Positions 1-7,891 of a stretch of 64,000 bases of DNA are shown here, piece after piece. Each line of letters opens with the position of its first letter. The first letter of the stretch is position 1. The position numbers and the translations under genes are program-made. Under the pieces are notes generated by a model. It was not told the origin of the DNA. It was given only the letters and a program-made list of their open reading frames with translations, and made no database searches. The stretch is from Rhizobium sp. SL86 (lineage in GTDB: Bacteria > Pseudomonadota > Alphaproteobacteria > Rhizobiales > Rhizobiaceae), in NCBI RefSeq assembly GCF_026672545.1, contig NZ_JAPPRJ010000002.1:248001-312000 (forward strand), written 5' to 3'.

Positions 1-116
1 TGGATCAACTGTTCTATCGTGAGGCTCGGCACCGAGCGGTCACCGCGCCGACGGTCGGCCAGCAGGCGGTGGGCATTGGCAATGGCGGTTTCCCCGCCCT
101 TGACGGCGACATACAT
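1..116 (-). CDS. phnI: PhnI, C-P lyase subunit, N-terminal fragment
   Basis: Only the first 38 codons are present; the gene runs off the left edge. The visible N-terminus MYVAVKGGETAIANAH, followed by LLADRRRGDRSVP, matches the conserved start of PhnI, a core subunit of the PhnGHIJ carbon-phosphorus lyase complex. In that pathway PhnI, with PhnG, PhnH and PhnL, joins alkylphosphonates to the ribose of ATP. The start codon lies 3 nt after the phnH stop, so the gene is cotranscribed and probably translationally coupled with phnGH. Assignment rests on the N-terminal match plus gene order. Confidence 0.88.
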   Translation of the reverse strand, partial: MYVAVKGGETAIANAHRLLADRRRGDRSVPSLTIEQLI

Positions 117-119
117 GGT

Positions 120-728
120 TCAGGCCTCCACTGCGGTGATCTTGGTGGTGCGCGGCAGGCACAATAGCGCGCGCCCGGCGGTGAGAACGACATCGATGCC
201 GCGCGGAAAGAGTGCCCGGTTGCCGATCCACTGGTGCAGGAAGGGATCGGGCAGGCCCACAGGGCCAATGGTCGTGATATCGCGGATGCCGGGGCCGGTG
301 AGATTCAAGGATGGCCCGCCGTCAAGCGAGATCACCTCGATCACCAGCGTCGTGGAGCGGTCCGGATAATCCTGGCTGCCGGCCGAAAACAGGCTGAAGG
401 GCGGCATGGCGGCGCCTGCTTCCAGAAAGGCGAAACGCGCTTCGGTCTTCTCCCGCGTCAGCGGCGCACCGCAGTGGAAGGAGAGCCAGGCGGTGGTGCC
501 GGATTTCGTCAGCTCCGGTGACAGCCAGACGGGCGTGTCGTTGTCGCAGAGCGTCAGCATCACCGCACCAGCGGCAATACCGAGCGGAGCTGGCGGTGCG
601 ATGCCCGGCGAAACGGTGCCGACGGTGCCGGGACGCGCCATGCAGTCCATCAGGGTGCGAAAAACCGACTGGCTGTTCAGCACCGCATCCGGAAAACCTC
701 CGGCAAGGCTCTGGTTCTTGCTCTGCAT
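120..728 (-). CDS. phnH: PhnH, C-P lyase subunit
   Basis: A 202-residue protein starting MQSKNQSLAGGFPDAVLNSQ. The SQSVFRTLMDCMARPG segment near residues 18-33 is typical of PhnH N-termini (phosphonate C-P lyase system protein, about 190-200 aa). PhnH is a cytoplasmic, catalytically inactive PLP-transferase-like fold inside the PhnGHIJ complex. An upstream extension in this frame exists, but the start at 728 is preferred because its ATG shares one base with the phnG stop (TGATG), the coupling usual in phn operons. phnI follows 3 nt later. Family call is firm. Confidence 0.93.
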   Translation of the reverse strand: MQSKNQSLAGGFPDAVLNSQSVFRTLMDCMARPGTVGTVSPGIAPPAPLGIAAGAVMLTLCDNDTPVWLSPELTKSGTTAWLSFHCGAPLTREKTEARFAFLEAGAAMPPFSLFSAGSQDYPDRSTTLVIEVISLDGGPSLNLTGPGIRDITTIGPVGLPDPFLHQWIGNRALFPRGIDVVLTAGRALLCLPRTTKITAVEA

Positions 729-1195
729 CAGTCTTCTCCGCGGACCATCGTGAAAAAATCGACCTTGGTGGCTGCCGTCTCGCGCGCCAGCTGCGCGGCC
801 TCTTCGGCCCGCTGTTCTTCCGCCGGCAGAAGCAGCGTGCGCTCCACGACATCCTGCATGGCAGGAAGCTGCCAGAGCGCGGCGAAGACGGCGCTCCATT
901 CGGCGGCGGTCTTGTCGGTGCCCAATCGGTACCCGTGGCCAACCGTTCCCTCGGTCAGCTGAATGGTGGCACGGCTGACCGTTGCCTCACCGAGGTTGAA
1001 CGGCGAACCGCCGCCGCCGATGCGGCCGCGCACCATCACCAGTCCGGTCTCCGGTTCGCGCAGGCGGGCGAATGCGGGTTTCGGCTCGACCTGCGCCCAG
1101 GCGGCTTCCAATTGGCCACGGCTGCAGCGCGCAAGAAGGTCCATCACACGTTTTCTGGGGTCTGCCGCCGGGGCATGGTCTGCAGGGTTCATCAC
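728..1195 (-). CDS. phnG: PhnG, C-P lyase subunit
   Basis: A 155-residue protein, normal for PhnG. It contains PAFARLREPETGLVMVRGRIGG and a FNLGEATVSRATIQL segment characteristic of the family. PhnG is part of the PhnGHIJ core complex that activates phosphonates by forming ribose 1-phosphonate 5-triphosphate. It is the first gene of the leftward operon, reading away from phnF. Its start lies 16 nt from the nearer of the two palindromes at 1211-1248, so repression by PhnF, or induction under phosphate limitation, is likely (inference). No Pho box was recognised with confidence. Confidence 0.93.
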   Translation of the reverse strand: MMNPADHAPAADPRKRVMDLLARCSRGQLEAAWAQVEPKPAFARLREPETGLVMVRGRIGGGGSPFNLGEATVSRATIQLTEGTVGHGYRLGTDKTAAEWSAVFAALWQLPAMQDVVERTLLLPAEEQRAEEAAQLARETAATKVDFFTMVRGED

Positions 1196-1210
1196 GACAC
1201 CGATCTTTAA

Positions 1211-1248
1211 TGTCTATTTATGTAGACAACCATACAATTTACTGTATG
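1211..1248. promoter_or_regulatory. Twin palindromes, probable PhnF operators between phnG and phnF
   Basis: Two perfect inverted repeats with the same geometry lie side by side. TGTCTA-N6-TAGACA occupies 1211-1228 and CATACA-N6-TGTATG occupies 1231-1248. Each has 6-bp arms and a 6-bp spacer, and their centres are 20 bp apart, about two helical turns. The first fits the GT-N-TA...TA-N-AC style of HutC-subfamily GntR operators. The sites sit in the 93 bp between the phnG and phnF starts, so one regulator could control both directions. The binding protein is inferred, not shown. Confidence 0.7.
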
Positions 1249-1288
1249 TTTAATCGGTGGCGATGACAAGGGTATGACAGGGCAGGCA

Positions 1289-2011
1289 ATGATGCAGCGG
1301 CAGAAGGGCGTCGCCATGTGGCGGCAGATTGCAGACAGGATCCGTGCGAACATTGCCGCCGGCGATTATGACGAGACCGGCAAGGTGCCTCCGGAAACAC
1401 AGCTGGCGGAGATCTTTGGCGTCAATCGCCACACGGTGCGCGCTGCACTTTCGGCCCTGGCACAGGAAGGCATCGTCCGGGCGGAGCAGGGACGCGGAAC
1501 GCTGATCGAACGGCGCGACAAGTTCCAGTTTCCCATCAGCCGCCGCACCCGGTTTACGCAGGGCATTGGCGACCAGGCGCGCGACCTGACAGGCCGGTTA
1601 CTCGCCGCCGAGGTCGAGCCGGCCAATTCGGAGGTTGCACGTTGGCTGAAGATCGAGCCCGGCAGCCTTGTTCGCCGCTTGGAAGCGCTGAGGAGCGCCG
1701 ATGGCCGCGCCGTCTCGCGCGGAACCTCCTGGTTTCCGGCTGACCGCTTCGAGGGCATCGAAGAGGCGTTTCGGCGCACGCAGTCCATCACCAAGGCGTT
1801 GCAGGCCTGCGGCGTGGCGGACTATCTGCGCGATGTGACGGAGATCTCCGCCGTGCATGCGGAGCCCGACGATGTCGCCGAACTGGGCCTGACGCCCGGC
1901 GCGATCGTGCTCGTGACACGGGCGCTCAACACGGACCTGGACGGGTTTCCGATCCAGTATTCCATCACCCGCTTTCCGGCAGACCGCGTGCAGTTCACGA
2001 TCCGCAACTGA
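1289..2011 (+). CDS. phnF: PhnF, GntR/HutC-family regulator of phosphonate use
   Basis: An N-terminal winged helix-turn-helix of GntR type spans roughly residues 8-75 (WRQIADRIRANIAAGDY, then TQLAEIFGVNRHTVRAALSAL). A UTRA ligand-binding domain follows to the C-terminus (LVRRLEALRSADGRAVSRGTSWF; QYSITRFPADRVQF). This architecture and the divergent position next to phnGHI identify PhnF. I chose ATG 1289 because a purine-rich stretch (1278-1286) precedes it; an in-frame ATG at 1274 would add five residues but has its GGG only one base away. Likely a repressor acting on the palindromes at 1211-1248. Confidence 0.87.
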   Translation: MMQRQKGVAMWRQIADRIRANIAAGDYDETGKVPPETQLAEIFGVNRHTVRAALSALAQEGIVRAEQGRGTLIERRDKFQFPISRRTRFTQGIGDQARDLTGRLLAAEVEPANSEVARWLKIEPGSLVRRLEALRSADGRAVSRGTSWFPADRFEGIEEAFRRTQSITKALQACGVADYLRDVTEISAVHAEPDDVAELGLTPGAIVLVTRALNTDLDGFPIQYSITRFPADRVQFTIRN

Positions 2012-2086
2012 TGGGACGCGCCAGACATGTCGCGCAGCCTTTGACCAGCACGGAAGCACGGCTTCGCCATCCCTCATGCTACCTCC

Positions 2087-2100
2087 TTGATGCGGATCAA
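2087..2100. promoter_or_regulatory. FNR/FixK-type anaerobox upstream of the P-type ATPase
   Basis: The sequence TTGAT-GCGG-ATCAA is a perfect match to the FNR/FixK/FnrN consensus TTGAT-N4-ATCAA. It lies 135 bp before the ATPase start in the only sizeable gap after phnF, and points to induction under low oxygen. No convincing -10 hexamer was identified. Confidence 0.7.
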
Positions 2101-2234
2101 TGCGATAGGTCCTTTGCCGGGCGAAATGAAATCGATCTGCAAGGGGATGGACCGGGCGCTGCCGGGGTGGCACCTTTTGGCGGGGCGGCTGAAGCCTGCA
2201 GTGATCGCCGCCATCACGCAAAGAGGAGCAAGCC

Positions 2235-4865
2235 ATGGCAATCGCGCATCCGCACGGTCTTGATCCCGACGCCTGCCTTGAAGCCCTTGACGCCACGGCG
2301 GACGGGCTGACGCATGAAGAGGCGGCACGCCGGAAGGCCATTCATGGACCGAACCTGCTGCCCGAGCCGGGCAAGCGCAGCCCGGTGATGCGCTTCCTCA
2401 GGCAATTCCACAATGTGCTGATCTACGTGCTTTTGGGGGCGGCGCTGGTGACGGCGCTGTTGCAGCATTGGGTGGATACCGGCGTCATCCTGACCGTCGT
2501 GATCGTGAATGCCATCATCGGTTTCCTGCAGGAAGGAAAGGCCGAGGCGGCGCTGGCCGCCATTCGCAACATGCTTGCACCGCGCGCCGCTGTGTTGCGG
2601 CAGGGACGGCGCCAGACGATTGATGGCGCGGACCTGGTGCCCGGCGACATCGTTCTTCTGGAGGCCGGTGACAAGGTGCCGGCCGATCTACGGCTGCTGC
2701 AGTCCTACGGGCTTTCGGCCCAAGAGGCGATCCTGACCGGGGAATCGGTTCCCGTCGGCAAGACGGTGCATCCGGTTGCCCCGGACGCGGCTCTGGGAGA
2801 CCGCCGCTCCATGCTCTGGTCCGGAACGCTGGTCACGCAAGGCACCGCCAAAGGGCTGGTGACCGCGACTGGCAGCGCCACCGAAATCGGCCGCATCGGA
2901 GGGCTGCTCGCCAAGGTGGAACAGCTCACCACGCCGCTGGTCGAGCAGATGGATCATTTTGCCCGCTGGCTGTCCTTTCTCATCCTTCTCGTGTCGGCAC
3001 TGCTTCTCGTTTATGCCTATTTCCTCGGCCATCGGGACTTCAACGAGGTGTTCCTGGTGGTTGTCGGCGTGGCGGTGGCCGCCATTCCGGAAGGCCTGCC
3101 GGCGGTGATGACCATCACGCTCGCGATCGGCGTTCAGGCGATGGCGGGGCGCAACGCCATCGTCCGCCATCTGCCGGCGATCGAGGCGATCGGTTCGGTC
3201 TCGGTCATCTGCACGGACAAGACCGGCACACTGACCCGCAACGAAATGGTGGTGGTGGCCGCCGAGACGCCAACCGGTCGCTTCGAGATCGGCGGCGAGG
3301 GATATGCGCCGCAGGGTTCCATTCAGCCCGCCGGAGACCTCTCTTTGCTCGGGGCGGCGGCTGCCCTTTGTAATGATGCAGTGCTCGTTCAGCACGATGG
3401 CCACTGGAGCGTCGAAGGCGATCCGATGGAAGGGGCGCTTTTGGCCTTCGCCCGAAAGACGTCCGGCGGCAAGCAACCGGTCGGAGAACGGCTGGATACG
3501 ATCCCCTTCGATTCCCGCCATCGGTTCATGGCCGTTCTGATCGGCTCTGGGGGCGGCGGACAGGTCTTCGTGAAGGGCGCGCCGGAGCAGGTGTTGACCA
3601 TGTGCACGGGCATCGATCCTCTCGTCTGGCACAGCCGGGCGGAGGAAATGGCGAAGCGGGGCCTTCGGGTTCTGGCGCTGGCGGAAAAACGCTGCCTGCG
3701 CCGGGCGCTCGATCCCGATGTCGTCGCCAATGGCCTGACCTTCCTTGGCCTCGTTGGTCTCATCGACCCGCCGCGTGCCGAGGCGATCGCCGCGGTGGCG
3801 GAGTGCCGCGCGGCCGGCATCCGCGTCAAGATGATCACCGGTGACCACGCCGGCACGGCATCGGCCATCGCGGCGCAGATCGGCCTTGAGAATGCCCATC
3901 GTGTCCTCACCGGTGCCGATCTCGACCGTCTCGATGATGCTCAACTGGCGAGTGAGGTGGCGGACGTGGACATCTTTGCCCGCACGAGCCCGGAGCACAA
4001 GCTGCGGCTTGTCACGGCGCTGCAGGCCAGAGGTTTGACGGTTGCCATGACCGGAGACGGCGTCAACGATGCGCCGGCCCTGAAGCGCGCGGATGTCGGC
4101 ATAGCCATGGGCCTGAAAGGTTCGGAAGCAGCCAAGGAGGCCGCGGATCTGGTGCTGACGGACGACAATTTCGCCAGCATCGCAGCGGCCGTGCGCGAAG
4201 GGCGCACCGTCTACGACAATCTGCAGAAAGTGATCAGCTGGACATTGCCGACCAATGCGGGCGAGGCCTTCGTTGTGGTTCTGGCACTGCTCGCCGGCCT
4301 CGCGCTTCCCGTCACGGCGGTCCAGATCCTGTGGATCAACCTGATTACGGCGATCACGCTTGGTCTTGCCCTCGCATTCGAGCCGACCGAGGCTGAAACG
4401 ATGAGCCGGCCGCCGCGCCCAAGGGATGCGCCGCTGCTGACGGGCGCGCTGGTCTGGCATGTGCTTCTGGTCGGCGCCCTGTTTCTCGCCGCCGTCTTCG
4501 GCATTCTGCGTTACGCCCTCGATCAGGGGTATCCACTGGAACTGGCGCAGACCATGGCGATGAACACGATCGTGGTTCTGGAAATTGCGCAGCTGTTTTT
4601 CATTCGCAATATCCATACAACCTCGCTCACTTTCGCGGCCATTCGCGGCACCCAGGTCGTCTGGATCGTCATCACGGTGGTGACGGCGGCGCAGTTTGCC
4701 GTTACCTATTTGCCGCCGTTGCAGGGCATTTTCGGCACACGGGCGGTGCCTCTGGCGGATGGTCTGCTGATCCTTGCGGCCGGCGTCGTTTTCTTCGCCG
4801 TGATCGAGCTTGAGAAGCAGATCCGGCTTGGGTTGCGCCGGGCGGGAAATCGGCCCGCGCGCTGA
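2235..4865 (+). CDS. P-type cation-transporting ATPase (P2 class)
   Basis: An 876-residue membrane ATPase with every hallmark motif. The N-terminal cation-ATPase domain (LTHEEAARRKAIHGPNLLPE) is near 25-44 and the actuator TGES is at 168-171. The M4 motif PEGLP is at 285-289, the phosphorylated Asp328 lies in DKTGTLT, and the hinge MTGDGVNDAPALK is near 605. PEGLP in M4 indicates the P2 family (Ca2+, Na+/K+ or related cations) rather than heavy-metal P1B pumps; no CxxC metal-binding domain or CPC motif is present. The ion cannot be fixed from sequence alone. The GAGGAG ribosome site precedes ATG 2235. The FNR/FixK box upstream suggests microaerobic expression. Confidence 0.9.
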   Translation: MAIAHPHGLDPDACLEALDATADGLTHEEAARRKAIHGPNLLPEPGKRSPVMRFLRQFHNVLIYVLLGAALVTALLQHWVDTGVILTVVIVNAIIGFLQEGKAEAALAAIRNMLAPRAAVLRQGRRQTIDGADLVPGDIVLLEAGDKVPADLRLLQSYGLSAQEAILTGESVPVGKTVHPVAPDAALGDRRSMLWSGTLVTQGTAKGLVTATGSATEIGRIGGLLAKVEQLTTPLVEQMDHFARWLSFLILLVSALLLVYAYFLGHRDFNEVFLVVVGVAVAAIPEGLPAVMTITLAIGVQAMAGRNAIVRHLPAIEAIGSVSVICTDKTGTLTRNEMVVVAAETPTGRFEIGGEGYAPQGSIQPAGDLSLLGAAAALCNDAVLVQHDGHWSVEGDPMEGALLAFARKTSGGKQPVGERLDTIPFDSRHRFMAVLIGSGGGGQVFVKGAPEQVLTMCTGIDPLVWHSRAEEMAKRGLRVLALAEKRCLRRALDPDVVANGLTFLGLVGLIDPPRAEAIAAVAECRAAGIRVKMITGDHAGTASAIAAQIGLENAHRVLTGADLDRLDDAQLASEVADVDIFARTSPEHKLRLVTALQARGLTVAMTGDGVNDAPALKRADVGIAMGLKGSEAAKEAADLVLTDDNFASIAAAVREGRTVYDNLQKVISWTLPTNAGEAFVVVLALLAGLALPVTAVQILWINLITAITLGLALAFEPTEAETMSRPPRPRDAPLLTGALVWHVLLVGALFLAAVFGILRYALDQGYPLELAQTMAMNTIVVLEIAQLFFIRNIHTTSLTFAAIRGTQVVWIVITVVTAAQFAVTYLPPLQGIFGTRAVPLADGLLILAAGVVFFAVIELEKQIRLGLRRAGNRPAR

Positions 4866-4960
4866 CCTCGAAGCGCTGTGGTTGTCATCGAAGTTTCTCG
4901 AAACCGTCGTCTGTCTGTCACGGGCGGGTCCCATGAGGCGTTCCAGTAAAGGAGTGCCGC

Positions 4961-6106
4961 ATGACGCCACAATCTCTCGATCTCACCGGTATCGGCAAAG
5001 GCTTCGGCGCGGATGACGTGCTGAAGACCATCGATCTCTCTGTGCGCCCGGGTGAGTTTCTGTCTCTCGTCGGCATGTCCGGCTGCGGCAAGTCGACGCT
5101 TCTGCGCATCATCGCCGGTCTGGAACGTCCCGACCGCGGGCAAGTATCGATCGGCGGCACGGATGTGACGGAGACGGATCCCAGCGATCGCAATCTTGCG
5201 ATGGTCTTCCAGTCTTACGCGCTTTATCCGCATATGAGCGTTCGCCAGAACATTGCCACGCCGCTGCGCATGCGCCGGTTGTCGCTCGGTGCCCGGATGC
5301 CGCTGATTGGCCGGATGATGTCATCGGCGAACGCCCTGCAGGAGATCGAGGCGAGCGTGATGCAGGCGGCGGAAACGCTGCAGATCGCGCATCTTCTGGA
5401 TCGCAAGCCGGCTCAGCTTTCCGGCGGCCAGCGCCAGCGCGTGGCGCTTGCCCGGGCGCTCGTGCGCTCGCCCGCTGCCTTCCTGATGGACGAGCCGTTG
5501 TCCAATCTCGATGCCAAGCTGCGCGCCCATATGCGTGATGAGCTGGCAGCCCTGCATCGGCGCCTCGGCGCCACCTTCATCTACGTGACGCATGATCAGG
5601 TCGAGGCGATGACGATGTCGGACCGCATCGCGCTGATGAGCGAAGGCCGGATCGAACAGCTGGGCACCCCGGACGAGCTTTATGGCCAACCGGCGACGCT
5701 GACGGTGGCCCGTTTCATCGGCACGCCGTCAATCAATCTTCTGCCGGTCGAAATCGGTGCCGAAGGCGTCGTGCGCCTGTTCGGCCAGGACCTTCCGATC
5801 GCCGCTCCTGTCCGGCATGCCGGTCCCGCCACGCTTGGCCTGCGTGCCGAAGATCTGACGATCACCAGTGAAGGCCTGCCGTTGCGCGTCTTCCGCACGG
5901 AGATGCACGGAGCTGACCGGTTCGTGCACGGTCATCTTCTGGCGGACGAGACGCAGCACCTGACGCTCAGGCTTTCGGCGGGTGAACAGCTTGCCGCCGA
6001 TGCCGATGGTATCATCCACATTTCCTTTGCCGCTGGCCGGGCGCATCTCTTCGGCGCCGACGAGGCGCGAATCGCCACATCGCTGACAGAGAGGGCAGCG
6101 GCATGA
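4961..6106 (+). CDS. ABC transporter ATP-binding protein, MalK/UgpC type
   Basis: A 381-residue nucleotide-binding subunit. Walker A GMSGCGKST is at 38-46, signature LSGGQ near 153, Walker B FLMDEPLSNLD, H-loop YVTHDQVEAM, and a C-terminal TOBE/regulatory domain. An insertion of about 15 residues (RRLSLGARMPLIGRMM region, around 105-125) between the Q-loop and the signature makes the helical domain longer than in most MalK relatives. The stop overlaps the next permease start (ATGA at 6103). It energises the CUT1-type importer encoded by the next three genes, whose context with a phosphodiesterase suggests a glycerophosphodiester-like substrate (inference). Confidence 0.92.
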   Translation: MTPQSLDLTGIGKGFGADDVLKTIDLSVRPGEFLSLVGMSGCGKSTLLRIIAGLERPDRGQVSIGGTDVTETDPSDRNLAMVFQSYALYPHMSVRQNIATPLRMRRLSLGARMPLIGRMMSSANALQEIEASVMQAAETLQIAHLLDRKPAQLSGGQRQRVALARALVRSPAAFLMDEPLSNLDAKLRAHMRDELAALHRRLGATFIYVTHDQVEAMTMSDRIALMSEGRIEQLGTPDELYGQPATLTVARFIGTPSINLLPVEIGAEGVVRLFGQDLPIAAPVRHAGPATLGLRAEDLTITSEGLPLRVFRTEMHGADRFVHGHLLADETQHLTLRLSAGEQLAADADGIIHISFAAGRAHLFGADEARIATSLTERAAA

Positions 6107-7029
6107 CGGTCGCCTTGGATATGGACGTCCCTGCTGACGTCACGCGCACACGTCGCTCCACCACCGAGCGCCGGATGATGTGGCGGGCGTTTCTGTTCGT
6201 CGCACCCGCCTGCCTGCTTCTGGCCGCGATCTACATCATTCCGATCCTGGTCCTGGCGGTCTTCTCCGTCACCGATTATCAGCTGGGCGCGCTTTCCACG
6301 CGTTTCATCGGGTTTGATAACTTCACTCATGCCTTCAGCGATGCGGTTTTCCTCCGCTCGCTGAAAAACACGGTGATCTATGCGGTCATCGTCATTCCGC
6401 TCGGCGTGTTCCTGGCGCTGGGCGTGGCGCTTCTCGTCTACAACCGCAAGCGCAGCCGCGCCTTCTGGGAAGCGGCCTATTTCCTGCCGGTCACCGCCAC
6501 GCTGGTGGCGATGGCAACGGTCTGGCAGTTCCTGCTGCATCCCTCGATCGGTCCGGTGAACGCGGCCATCAAGTGGTTCGGCTTCGAGCCGGTTTCCTTC
6601 CTGTCCAATCCGGTCCTCTTGATCCCCACAATGGCGATGATCGGCGTGTGGCAGGTACTGGGTTTCAACATGGTGCTCTTCCTCGCCGGTCTGACCGCGA
6701 TCCCGAAGGACCTTTATGAGGCTGCGCGCCTTGATGGTGCGAAGAGCCCGATCGACCGCTTCCTGACCGTGACCTGGCCGATGCTGGGCCCGACGACGCT
6801 CTTTGTCGTCGTCACCACCTCCATCTCTGCCTTTAAGGTGTTCGAGACGGTGGCCGTGCTGACCAAGGGCCGGTTCGGCTCGGAAACCCTGCTGTTCGAC
6901 CTCTACCTCGAAGGTTTCGAATATTCGAACACCGGTTATGCCGCGGCCCTCACGCTGATCTTCCTCGTCATCATCCTGATCCTGTCGATCGGGCAGACCG
7001 TTCATCTTGACCGGAAGGTGCACTACTGA
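6103..7029 (+). CDS. ABC transporter permease, sugar/glycerol-3-phosphate type (first)
   Basis: A 308-residue inner-membrane protein of the MalF/UgpA family with about six transmembrane helices. The EAA loop is visible as LYEAARLDGAKSPIDRFLTVTWPML near residues 205-229; it docks onto the ATPase. It starts inside the ATPase stop and ends sharing one base with the next permease start, so the three genes are one translational unit. Substrate specificity cannot be read from the permease alone. Confidence 0.92.
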   Translation: MTVALDMDVPADVTRTRRSTTERRMMWRAFLFVAPACLLLAAIYIIPILVLAVFSVTDYQLGALSTRFIGFDNFTHAFSDAVFLRSLKNTVIYAVIVIPLGVFLALGVALLVYNRKRSRAFWEAAYFLPVTATLVAMATVWQFLLHPSIGPVNAAIKWFGFEPVSFLSNPVLLIPTMAMIGVWQVLGFNMVLFLAGLTAIPKDLYEAARLDGAKSPIDRFLTVTWPMLGPTTLFVVVTTSISAFKVFETVAVLTKGRFGSETLLFDLYLEGFEYSNTGYAAALTLIFLVIILILSIGQTVHLDRKVHY

Positions 7030-7850
7030 TGGCCAGACTTCGCGCTCTCCTGCCGAACATCATCCTGGCCAGCGGTGCCTTCGTGGTGTTGCTGCCCTTC
7101 TACTGGATGTTCCTGACCTCGATCCGGTCTCCTGCGGAAATCTTCGACGTGTCGCTCTGGCCGATCCCGAAGGTCTTCGACGCCGGCGAAAACTACGCAC
7201 GTGCCGCAAATCAGGTGCCGATGGCCCGTTTCATGCTGAACGGCGTGATCGTCTGTCTCGGCATCCTGATCGTGCAGGTGCTGACGGCCGTGCCGGCAGC
7301 CTATGCGCTGGCGAAGCTGAAGTTCCCGGGCCGCAAGCTTTTGCTGACGCTCGTCATAGCGGCGCTGTGCGTGCCGATCCAGGCGCTGGCGCTCCCGCTT
7401 TTCGTCGGGCTTGCGAAGCTCGAACTGCTGAACAGCTATTTTGCGATGATGGCGCCGTTCTTTCTCTCGGTCTTTGCCATCTTCCTCTTCCACCAGTCCT
7501 TCCGCAGCTATCCCGACGAAATCATCGAGGCAGCGCGTATGGATGGGTTTTCAGAGATGGAGATCTGCTGGGGTCTGGTGCTGCGCGGCTCCTTGCCCTC
7601 GCTTGCCGCCTTTTCGGTCTTCTCCGTCGTTGCCCACTGGAACGACCTGTATTGGCCGATGATCGTGGTCACCGACATCAACCTCGCGCCGCCGCCGCTT
7701 GGCATGCTGTTCTTCTCGGATGTCGAATCCGGCGCGAATTACGGTGCACTGATGGCCGGTGCCGCGATCATTACCGCGCCCATGCTCGTCTGTTTCCTTC
7801 TCGCCCGTCGTCACTTCATCGCCGGTATCACCATGACCGGTGTGAAGTGA
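7029..7850 (+). CDS. ABC transporter permease, sugar/glycerol-3-phosphate type (second)
   Basis: A 273-residue inner-membrane protein of the MalG/UgpE family. The EAA motif is EIIEAARMDGFSEMEICWGLVL near residues 161-182, and the C-terminus HFIAGITMTGVK is typical of the family. It pairs with the upstream permease to form the translocation pore. The gene is followed after 41 nt by the binding-protein gene; that gap contains a GGAG ribosome site but no terminator. Confidence 0.92.
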   Translation: MARLRALLPNIILASGAFVVLLPFYWMFLTSIRSPAEIFDVSLWPIPKVFDAGENYARAANQVPMARFMLNGVIVCLGILIVQVLTAVPAAYALAKLKFPGRKLLLTLVIAALCVPIQALALPLFVGLAKLELLNSYFAMMAPFFLSVFAIFLFHQSFRSYPDEIIEAARMDGFSEMEICWGLVLRGSLPSLAAFSVFSVVAHWNDLYWPMIVVTDINLAPPPLGMLFFSDVESGANYGALMAGAAIITAPMLVCFLLARRHFIAGITMTGVK

Positions 7851-7891
7851 AGCTTTCGTCCACCCCCTCCTAAGACCCCTGGAGATTTACC

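Noticed and set aside
2688..4970. Minus-strand open frame of 760 codons opposite the P-type ATPase
   Set aside because: The ATPase on the plus strand has every catalytic motif; the antisense product is His/Arg/Asp-rich without a domain.
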